Assembly (NCBI GenBank): GCA_947500005.1 | Contig: CANMQJ010000008.1 | Coordinates: 1 to 64,000 of the forward strand | DNA: 64,000 bases | Reading direction: 5' to 3' | DNA from: an uncultured Paracoccaceae bacterium | Lineage (GTDB): Bacteria > Pseudomonadota > Alphaproteobacteria > Rhodobacterales > Rhodobacteraceae | Shown here: positions 57,972 through 64,000 of the stretch, piece after piece | Position numbering within the stretch: position 1 is the stretch's first letter | How the letters are laid out: each line of letters opens with the position of its first letter | Translations under genes and position numbers: made by a program | Notes under the pieces: model-generated | The model's input: only the letters and a program-made list of their open reading frames with translations | Told to the model about the DNA's origin: nothing | Databases searched by the model: none

Positions 57972-58634
57972 TCAAAGCAGGGGGCGATTTCCGGGGATCA
58001 TCCTGGCAGAGGATTCGCGGGCCTCGGCCAGTTCCTGTCGCAGGCGGCCGTTCTCGAATTCGAGATGGTCCAGTTCTCCAGTCAACTCTTCGAATTGCGG
58101 GCGCAACTCCTCGACCGTGAAACGCGGTGTGATGTGTTGGGGGCAGTTCCAGTCCAGGCCTTCGACCCGGATCGTGACCGCGCGTTCGGCCGGTGCTTGG
58201 GCGCCGTCCGGATAGAGGGGGTCGGCAGCCTCGGCACCTTCGGTGAAGCGCACCCGGCCAAGTATCTTGAGACGCCGACGATTGGCATAATCCATGAGGA
58301 TCAAGGCGACCCGGTCGTTGCCGTCGAGGTTGCCGCGTGAAATGTACTGACGATTGCCCGAGAAATCGGCATATCCGATGGTCCGCGCATCAAGTACGCG
58401 AAGGAACCCGGCCGGGCCACCCCGATACTGGACATAGGGCCAGCCAGTTTCGGAAACGGTGGCCTGGTAGAAGCCGTCTCGCGCCTCGATGAAATCCTGT
58501 TCTTCTGGCCCGAGGAAGTGACCTTGTTCGGGGCCGCCGGAGATGAACTTGCCATAGGCGCCAGCAGACCCCATCCGGGCCTGATGCGCCCTGACGGCGG
58601 GGGTGAAGGCGAGTTTCGAAAATGCTCGGGGCAC
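57972..58634 (-). CDS. Pyridoxamine 5'-phosphate oxidase-like FMN-binding protein (220 aa)
   Basis: Split-barrel features: GFYQATVSETGWPYVQYRGGPAGFLRVLD, TIGYADFSGNRQYISRGNL and a C-terminal helical extension. Related proteins bind FMN or F420 and reduce small substrates; specificity is unknown. I use the GTG at 58634 with AGGAG 8 bases upstream, since the open frame to 58820 lies inside the DUF1348 gene. It follows that gene by 14 bp. Confidence 0.8.
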   Translation of the reverse strand: MPRAFSKLAFTPAVRAHQARMGSAGAYGKFISGGPEQGHFLGPEEQDFIEARDGFYQATVSETGWPYVQYRGGPAGFLRVLDARTIGYADFSGNRQYISRGNLDGNDRVALILMDYANRRRLKILGRVRFTEGAEAADPLYPDGAQAPAERAVTIRVEGLDWNCPQHITPRFTVEELRPQFEELTGELDHLEFENGRLRQELAEARESSARMIPGNRPLL

Positions 58635-58648
58635 TGTGTGATCTCCTT

Positions 58649-59113
58649 TCAGAGACCGAGATCGGAGAGGCCGGGGTGATCGTCCGGGCGACGACCCAGT
58701 GGCCAGTGGAACAGACGGTCCGTCTCGTGGATGGGGCGGTCGTTGATCGATGCGTGGCGGCGGGCCATGCGCCCGTCCTCGGCATATTCCCAGTTCTCGT
58801 TGCCATAGGAACGCATCCACTGACCGCTGTCATCGCGCCATTCGTAGGCGTATCGCACCGCGATCCGATTGCCCGAATGCGCCCATAGTTCCTTGATCAA
58901 TCGATACTGATGTTCGCGCGTCCATTTCCGGCTGAGAAAGGCATGGATCTCATCCTGCCCCGAAGGGAACTCGGCGCGGTTTCGCCAGAAGCTGTCATCG
59001 GTATAGGCCCCGACGACCAGATCGGGGTTGCGGCTATTCCAGGCATCTTCTGCGGCGCGCACCTTGGCGCGGGCGGTTTCGAGGGTGAAGGGAGGAAGCG
59101 GGGGGCGCGTCAT
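58649..59113 (-). CDS. DUF1348 / NTF2-like protein (154 aa)
   Basis: The core reads [64 protein letters not shown], and [20 protein letters not shown]. This matches DUF1348 proteins, small NTF2-like folds. Function unknown; frequently found near TetR regulators. It is followed by the PPOX-like gene; both are divergent from a TetR gene. Confidence 0.85.
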   Translation of the reverse strand: MTRPPLPPFTLETARAKVRAAEDAWNSRNPDLVVGAYTDDSFWRNRAEFPSGQDEIHAFLSRKWTREHQYRLIKELWAHSGNRIAVRYAYEWRDDSGQWMRSYGNENWEYAEDGRMARRHASINDRPIHETDRLFHWPLGRRPDDHPGLSDLGL

Positions 59114-59128
59114 CGTGATGTCCTAATT

Positions 59129-59212
59129 TCAGGTGAGTGCGGCGATCATCAGCAACAGGCTGAGAAGCATCGTGAGCGGTTGGTCAGGCAACAGGGGCGG
59201 TGGGCGGCGCAT
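59129..59212 (-). CDS. Short ORF, 27 aa with a hydrophobic segment
   Basis: It starts at an ATG preceded by GGAGAAAGAC, then reads MRRPPPLLPDQPLTMLLSLLLMIAALT. The C-terminal half is a likely membrane segment. It lies between a TetR operator and the DUF1348 gene (15 bp before that start), the place for a leader peptide or a small membrane protein. Coding status is unproven. Confidence 0.3.
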   Translation of the reverse strand: MRRPPPLLPDQPLTMLLSLLLMIAALT

Positions 59213-59228
59213 GTCTTTCTCCAAACTG

Positions 59229-59270
59229 TACTGATCGGTTAGTATTGCCTTAAAAGTGTACCGATCTGTA
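59229..59270. promoter_or_regulatory. Candidate TetR operators, two copies (DUF1348 side)
   Basis: TACTGATCGGTTAGTA at 59229-59244 and TACCGATCTGTA at 59259-59270 share an (A)C(T/C)GATC(G/T)GT core. A third copy lies at 59371-59384. They lie 15-60 bp before the short ORF. Confidence 0.55.
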
Positions 59271-59370
59271 AACTGTTTCAACTAACGATTTTGTGAGTGA
59301 AATGGCGCCGCGACGGTTAGAAAGGCGAAAAAAGCCAAATGAACCTTGTCTATGAGTGACGGAATGATAC

Positions 59371-59384
59371 TTACTGATCGGTAA
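59371..59384. promoter_or_regulatory. Candidate TetR operator TTACTGATCGGTAA, near the TetR start
   Basis: Near-palindromic site, 19 bp before the TetR ATG, sharing the TGATCGGT core with the two sites at 59229-59270. Suggests autoregulation. Confidence 0.55.
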
Positions 59385-59402
59385 TCTATACGGGCAAAAG
59401 AC

Positions 59403-59975
59403 ATGCGCGCTAGCAAGAGAGACGAACTCGTTCGCAAGGCACTCGAGGTTTACTACCGCGAGGGCTTCCACGCCACGGGCATGGACCGACTGGTCGTCGA
59501 GACCGGGGTCTCCAAGACCTCGATGTACAAGCATTTCCGCACCAAGGAGGACCTGATTCTGGCGGTACTCCGGTTGCGGGACGAGAACTTCCGCAATTGG
59601 CTCTACCGTCGGATGGAAGAGTTGGCGGAGACACCCGCTGGGCAGTTGCTTGCCAGTTTCGACGCGCTTGGCGAATGGTTCGGCCAGGAAGGCTTCCGTG
59701 GCTGCATGTTCGTCAAGGCAGGTGCGGAGTTTCAGGAAAAGGGTCACCCGATCCACGCTCAGGCCTCGGAACACAAACGCCTGCTGGCTGAGCATTACAC
59801 CACGCTGGCAGAAGCGGCCGGTGCGCGCCGACCCGAATTGCTGGCGCGCCAGTTGCTGATTCTCAAGGAAGGGGCGATCGCGGGCGCCGTGCTGCTCAAC
59901 GGGGCCGAAGCCGCGCGCGACGCCAAGGCGGCAGCAAAGGTCATCATGAATGCCGCGCTACCGCCCGAAGTGTGA
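59403..59975 (+). CDS. TetR-family regulator (190 aa)
   Basis: HTH block KRDELVRKALEVYYREGFHATGMDRLVVETGVSKTSMYKHFRTKEDLILAVL, then a C-terminal domain (GCMFVKAGAEF) with a Cys as in a group of TetR proteins that sense electrophiles (NemR-like); Cys reactivity is not shown here. Divergent from the DUF1348/PPOX unit, with three similar sites in between. The likely job is repression of that unit in response to a small toxic compound. Confidence 0.85.
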   Translation: MRASKRDELVRKALEVYYREGFHATGMDRLVVETGVSKTSMYKHFRTKEDLILAVLRLRDENFRNWLYRRMEELAETPAGQLLASFDALGEWFGQEGFRGCMFVKAGAEFQEKGHPIHAQASEHKRLLAEHYTTLAEAAGARRPELLARQLLILKEGAIAGAVLLNGAEAARDAKAAAKVIMNAALPPEV

Positions 59976-60002
59976 CGCGGAGGCGACAAGCGCCCCCGCG
60001 TA
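59976..60002. terminator. Hairpin between convergent TetR and fadB-like genes
   Basis: ACGCGGAGGCG pairs with CGCCCCCGCGT (one mismatch) across a 5-base loop, directly after the TetR stop and before the fadB-like stop. No T tract, so a bidirectional, hairpin-only site. Confidence 0.55.
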
Positions 60003-60005
60003 GGA

Positions 60006-62150
60006 TCAGGCGAATGCCCGGTCTTGCGCGGCGTGGTCGCGGAGGATCGCCGGGGGCGCGAAACGCTCTCCATACCTGGCTGACAGTTCCTCGCAGCGCG
60101 CGACGAAACGGTCGAGGCCATAGGTGTTCACGAACTGGATGTAGCCGCCGGTATGAACAGGGGCACCGATCCCGAGGATCGAGCCGACATTGCCGTCGGC
60201 AACCGAACGCAGCACGCCCTCCTCAAGACAGCGAAGGCTTTCGAGCACGGCCCTGAACAGGATCCGGTCCTTGATGTCCTGGTCCGAGATCTCGGCCTCA
60301 GGCTTGCGCCATGCCTCAAGGCCGGGCCAGATCGTCTTGCCCTCTGGGCCGTAGTCGTAGAACCCCTTTCCGGTGGCGCGGCCGTGGCGGCCATGCTGGC
60401 CCCGCATCTCGGCCAGCATCGCACGGGCCTTGGGGTTCTGTTCCTTCTCCGGGTCCAGAAGCCCCATTTCGACCTGTGTGTCGTAGATGTCGACAACCAG
60501 CTTGATCTGCACCTCGTCAAGCAGAGAAAGCATGCCCGTCGGCATCCCGGTCTGGCGCGACAGGTTGTCGACGCGCACGGGATCGTGCCCTTCGGCCACC
60601 AGTTCAACCGCCTCGATGATCTTGGTGCCGATGGTGCGGGAAGTGTAGAAGCCGGTGCTGTCGCCCACGATGATCGGCGTCTTGCGGATCTGCCGCGCGA
60701 AATCGAAGGCCCGCGCAAGCGTCTCGTCCGAGGTCTTCTCACCTGCGATGATCTCCAGCAGGGGCATCTTGTCGACAGGCGAAAAGAAATGCAGCCCGAC
60801 GAAGTTCTCGGGCTTGGCCGACCCACTCGCTAGCCGCGTGATCAGCAGGGTCGAGGTGTTCGACCCCCAGAAACCGCCCTCGGCCAAAAGCGCTTCATGC
60901 TCGGCCAGAACCTTGTCCTTGACGTCGATCTGCTCGAACACCGCCTCGATGATGAGGTCGCAGCCCTTGATGTCCTCGGCGTTGTCGGTGGGGGTAATGC
61001 GCGCCAGCACGTCCGCTGCCTGTGCTTCGGTCATCTGGCCACGCTTGACGCGTTTCCCCAGAAGTCCGGCGGCGTAGTTCCTGCCGCGCTCGGCGGCATC
61101 AAGCGAGACGTCCTTGAGCACCACCGGCAGCCCCGCCATAGCAGCCGAATAGGCAATGCCCTGTCCCATCATGCCTGCCCCGAGGATACCGAGCTTTTCC
61201 ACCTTCGAGGGTGGAATTCCCTTGGGGCGACTGGCCCCACCATTGACCTTGTTCATGCCGAAGAAGAGCGTCTCGATCATGTTCTTGGTGGTGGCCATCG
61301 GGGTCAGCGAGACGAAGCGGCGTGTCTCGTAGCGCAGGGCCGTCTCGAAATCGAGCTTGCCCGCGCTTTCGGTCATGATGTCGAGGATCTTGGCCGGGGC
61401 AGGCATCAACCCTCGGGTCTTCTTGTAGAGCATGGCCGCGGCACCTGCGATCCGCTGCATGTTCTTGGGCGCGGTCGAGGGGCCGCCGGGGATCTTGTAA
61501 CCCTTGGTATCCCAGGGCTGCGTGATCGCGTCAGCATCGCCTTGCACCGAAAGGATCCATTCCTTCGCGCGTGGCAGCAGATCGTCGGCGGCTACGACCT
61601 CGTGAATCAGCCCTGCAGCCTTTGCCTTCTCCGGACCGACCTGTTTGCCTTCGAGCAGGAAGGGCATCGCACCTTCCAGCCCCAAAATATAGGTCAGGCG
61701 CACCACGCCGCCGCCCCCGGGCAACAGGCCCAGCGTGACTTCGGGCAGGCCGATTTTGGTCTTGGGATTGTCCGCGGCTATCCGGTGGTTGCAGGCAAGG
61801 CAGATCTCGTAACCGCCGCCCAATGCCGCGCCATTGATCGCGGCCACATGGGGCACGGGTTGTCTTTCCATCCGGCGCATGACTGTCTTGGTAGCCTCGA
61901 CCGAGTCGAACAGGTCCTGGACGCCGTCCGCGTCGATGCTTTTGAGCATCTTCAGGTCGCCACCGGCGAAGAACGTGTCCTTGGCCGAGGTCCAGATCAC
62001 GCCTTTCAACCCCTCCTCGACCTCCAGCTTGTCCATCGCCTCGGCAAAGAGGGGCCAGAACTGCGCGTTCATCGCGTTCACTGGGCCGTCCATGTCCATG
62101 GTGATGGTCACGACGCCATCGGCGTCCTTCTCGTAGCGGAATTCGCCCAT
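60006..62150 (-). CDS. Multifunctional enoyl-CoA hydratase / 3-hydroxyacyl-CoA dehydrogenase, FadB/FadJ-like (714 aa)
   Basis: Residues 1 to about 190 form a crotonase domain, with the two catalytic Glu in GGGYEICLAC and GLPEVTLGLLPGGGG. About 310-490 is the NAD-binding domain (LGILGAGMMGQGIAYSAAMAG); HFFSPVDKMPLLEI contains the catalytic His. The C-terminal 3HCDH domain (about 495-700) completes it. Length is normal for FadJ-type proteins. It catalyses hydration and dehydrogenation in fatty acid beta-oxidation. It starts 12 bp after the thiolase stop in a fadA-fadB operon. Confidence 0.95.
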   Translation of the reverse strand: MGEFRYEKDADGVVTITMDMDGPVNAMNAQFWPLFAEAMDKLEVEEGLKGVIWTSAKDTFFAGGDLKMLKSIDADGVQDLFDSVEATKTVMRRMERQPVPHVAAINGAALGGGYEICLACNHRIAADNPKTKIGLPEVTLGLLPGGGGVVRLTYILGLEGAMPFLLEGKQVGPEKAKAAGLIHEVVAADDLLPRAKEWILSVQGDADAITQPWDTKGYKIPGGPSTAPKNMQRIAGAAAMLYKKTRGLMPAPAKILDIMTESAGKLDFETALRYETRRFVSLTPMATTKNMIETLFFGMNKVNGGASRPKGIPPSKVEKLGILGAGMMGQGIAYSAAMAGLPVVLKDVSLDAAERGRNYAAGLLGKRVKRGQMTEAQAADVLARITPTDNAEDIKGCDLIIEAVFEQIDVKDKVLAEHEALLAEGGFWGSNTSTLLITRLASGSAKPENFVGLHFFSPVDKMPLLEIIAGEKTSDETLARAFDFARQIRKTPIIVGDSTGFYTSRTIGTKIIEAVELVAEGHDPVRVDNLSRQTGMPTGMLSLLDEVQIKLVVDIYDTQVEMGLLDPEKEQNPKARAMLAEMRGQHGRHGRATGKGFYDYGPEGKTIWPGLEAWRKPEAEISDQDIKDRILFRAVLESLRCLEEGVLRSVADGNVGSILGIGAPVHTGGYIQFVNTYGLDRFVARCEELSARYGERFAPPAILRDHAAQDRAFA

Positions 62151-62162
62151 GTCCTGCCTCCT

Positions 62163-63371
62163 TTACAGCCGTTCGATGAGGGTCGAGATGCCCATGCCGC
62201 CGCCCACGCAGAGCGAGATCATCGCGCGCTTGGCATCCCGGCGCTCCAACTCGTCCAGCACGGTCGAGACCAGCATCCCGCCCGTCGCACCTAACGGATG
62301 GCCCATGGCGATGGCGCCGCCATTGACGTTGGTGATCTCGGGGTCGATGCCCAGATCCTTCATGTAGCGCAGCGCGACCGAGGCGAAGGCCTCGTTGATT
62401 TCCCAGATGTCGATGTCCGCCACCTCAAGGCCGGCTTTCGCCAAACACTTCTTCGCGGCCGGCCCGGGGCCGGCCAGCATGATGACCGGGTCGGTCGAGA
62501 TCACCGTGGCCGAAACGATGCGCGCGCGGGGCTCCAGCCCCAGATCCTTGCCGGCCTTTTCCGAGCCGACCATCACTGCCGAGGCGCCATCCACGATGCC
62601 CGAGGAGTTACCCGGCGTGTGCACGTGGTTGATGCGCATCACCTGCGGGTACTTGGCCAGCGCCATGTCGTCGAAGCCGAACCCGCCCATCTGCGCAAAA
62701 GAAGGGTTGAGCGCGCCCAGCTTCTGCATGTCGGTGTCGGGCTTGATGAAATCGTCGCGCTCCAGCACGGCCAAGCCGCTTTCGTCCCTCACCGGCACGA
62801 CCGAGCGGTCGAACCAGCCGCTGTCGCGGGCATGGGCCGCGCGGCGCTGACTTTCCATGGCGAAGGCGTCGACATCCTCGCGGCTGTAGCCGTCGATCGT
62901 GGCGATCAGGTCGGCACCGATGCCTTGCGGGGCCGAGGTCTGATCGATCACGAAGGCCGGATCAGTGAACATCGCGCCGCCCTGGCTCATCATCGGCACG
63001 CGGCTCATCGATTCGACGCCACCCGCGACCACCAGATCCTCCTGGTCCGAGCCCACCTTGGCTGCCGCCATGTTCACAGCCTCGAGGCCCGAGGCGCAGA
63101 ACCGGTCCAGCTGGACACCCGGTACCGCTTCGTCCCAATGCGCGGCCTGCACGGCGGCCTTGGCAACACAGGCCCCCTGATCTCCGACCGGGGCGGTGCA
63201 TCCCAACATGACGTCGCCGACGCGCGCAGTGTCGAGGTCATGGCGGGATTGCAGTTCGCGCAACAGCCCCGCAGCCAGTTCAACGGGCTTCACCTCGTGA
63301 AGGGTGCCATCCTTCTTTCCGCGCGACCGCGGGGTCCTGATGGCGTCATAGATATAGGCGGCGGTTGCCAT
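62163..63371 (-). CDS. Acetyl-CoA C-acetyltransferase / 3-ketoacyl-CoA thiolase, FadA-like (402 aa)
   Basis: The nucleophile Cys is in [15 protein letters not shown]; the second catalytic block [17 protein letters not shown] and the final CVGGGMG with the second Cys are present. It performs the last step of beta-oxidation, shortening 3-ketoacyl-CoA by acetyl-CoA. First gene of the operon, divergent from the AraC-type regulator (about 100 bp gap). Confidence 0.95.
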   Translation of the reverse strand: MATAAYIYDAIRTPRSRGKKDGTLHEVKPVELAAGLLRELQSRHDLDTARVGDVMLGCTAPVGDQGACVAKAAVQAAHWDEAVPGVQLDRFCASGLEAVNMAAAKVGSDQEDLVVAGGVESMSRVPMMSQGGAMFTDPAFVIDQTSAPQGIGADLIATIDGYSREDVDAFAMESQRRAAHARDSGWFDRSVVPVRDESGLAVLERDDFIKPDTDMQKLGALNPSFAQMGGFGFDDMALAKYPQVMRINHVHTPGNSSGIVDGASAVMVGSEKAGKDLGLEPRARIVSATVISTDPVIMLAGPGPAAKKCLAKAGLEVADIDIWEINEAFASVALRYMKDLGIDPEITNVNGGAIAMGHPLGATGGMLVSTVLDELERRDAKRAMISLCVGGGMGISTLIERL

Positions 63372-63470
63372 GATCGCTCCTCCTTGAACAGCTTCGGCGC
63401 AAGACTAGGCAGGGAGCGCCGAGGTACAATGATCTGGCGGCACAGGAAAATTGACATTATGTGACAGGTC

Positions 63471-64000
63471 ATGGCCGCACCCGTTCCGTCGCCGATCATT
63501 GAGAACCTGCTTGCAGGCGGCGTGCGGCGTGGTGTCTCTCCCGACGTGCTGCGTCATCGGGCCAGGCTCGGATCAGGCGCTGGCGACCTCGATCCAACCG
63601 ACTTCGTCCGCCTGATGCGCGTTGTCACATTGACGCTGGATGACGAACTTGCCGGATTGCAGCACCGTCGCCAGCGCATCGGAACGCATGCGATCATGGC
63701 CGCGCATGTCGCCTCGGCAGTGACAATCGGGGATGCATGGGCCCGGATGGCGCAGTTCATGGACCTGATGGACAATTCCTTTCATTTCGTCCTCCGCGAA
63801 ACCGGTAGCGATACTGTCTTCGAGATGTCCCGCATTCCCGGGCGGGTAGTCTTGAACCATACCGCCGTCGAGATGGTTTTGGTGCTGCTCGGGCGCATGA
63901 TGGTCTGGCTGGGCGGTAATCGCGGAACCTATTCCTCGGCTTGGTTCGATTTCCCCGCTCCGGTTTATGCGCGCGGCTACCAGGCCTTGTTCGGCCGTGT
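63471..64000 (+). CDS. AraC-family regulator, N-terminal part (cut by window end)
   Basis: Open from ATG 63471 to the window edge without a stop, about 176 residues: MAAPVPSPIIENLLAGGVRR, then SPDVLRHRARLGSG, VRLMRVVTLTLDDELAGL and DFPAPVYARGYQALFGR. This is the arabinose-binding-like N-terminal domain (as in ArgR/OruR-type AraC proteins); the DNA-binding HTH would lie beyond the window. Divergent from the thiolase gene, so it may control fadAB. Confidence 0.75.
   Translation, partial: MAAPVPSPIIENLLAGGVRRGVSPDVLRHRARLGSGAGDLDPTDFVRLMRVVTLTLDDELAGLQHRRQRIGTHAIMAAHVASAVTIGDAWARMAQFMDLMDNSFHFVLRETGSDTVFEMSRIPGRVVLNHTAVEMVLVLLGRMMVWLGGNRGTYSSAWFDFPAPVYARGYQALFGR

Noticed and set aside
60897..63464. 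Long plus-strand open frames (465 and 388 aa)
   Set aside because: They are antisense to the fadB- and fadA-like genes and lack recognisable domains.

Overview
The window is about 63% GC, tightly packed, and rich in short ATGA stop/start overlaps. Its content points to an alphaproteobacterium of the Rhodobacteraceae (Roseobacter-type). Supporting genes include secreted RTX and Hint-type proteins, an Anbu/alpha-E/transglutaminase operon, MlaE fused to a STAS domain, DacA-type carboxypeptidase fused to SPOR, a possible Irr box before katG, clpS, and polyamine-type ABC transport beside Rieske oxygenases. The family calls come from reading motifs; no database search was run. No rRNA, tRNA, CRISPR array or complete insertion sequence was seen.

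Layout. (1) 1-5.6 kb is a decaying accessory stretch: the tail of an IS481-type transposase, a broken subtilase, an intact RTX protein, a Hint-domain secreted protein that is frameshifted and has lost the middle of its Hint domain, and an IS110 remnant. (2) 5.6-11.2 kb is the Anbu operon: circularly permuted ATP-grasp, alpha-E, transglutaminase-like and Anbu proteasome-like peptidase, preceded by a cyanophycin-synthetase-like ATP-grasp gene. (3) 11.2-16.9 kb holds a BKACE enzyme and a four-gene MCE/Mla lipid transport operon. (4) 17-20.5 kb: katG and gap. (5) 20.5-26.2 kb: one 1887-residue secreted protein with RTX repeats and a triplicated C-terminal module.

(6) 26.4-42.7 kb is the most notable region, a catabolic cluster: a TetR/BetI-like regulator, two PYROXD2/COG1233-like flavoproteins, a GcvT-like aminomethyltransferase, a class III aminotransferase, a PotD-like binding protein, PotBCA-like transporter genes, two Rieske oxygenases with the ExxHxxxxH pattern of quaternary-ammonium oxygenases, a SAM methyltransferase, an acyl-CoA dehydrogenase and a CoA-transferase. 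The palindrome TTGAGCGCTCAA, or a close variant, lies upstream of three different transcription units here, so one regulator may control the set. My inference is import and breakdown of an N-methylated or quaternary amine, with the methyl carbon passed to folate and the carbon skeleton to CoA thioesters. The substrate cannot be read from sequence.

(7) 42.8-47.3 kb: LysR regulator, BASS-like transporter overlapping pxpBCA (5-oxoprolinase). (8) 47.3-52.9 kb is housekeeping: DacA-SPOR, HAD hydrolase, ClpS, an RsmC-like methyltransferase, an SDR lacking the catalytic Lys, and HemF. (9) 52.9-57.5 kb: a coupled four-gene unit (FAD monooxygenase, BASS transporter, epimerase, SDR) divergent from its own TetR across a perfect inverted repeat. 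(10) 57.7-60 kb: small secreted protein, PPOX-like protein, DUF1348 protein and a 27-codon ORF, divergent from another TetR. (11) 60-64 kb: fadB/fadA-like beta-oxidation genes divergent from an AraC-type regulator cut by the window edge.
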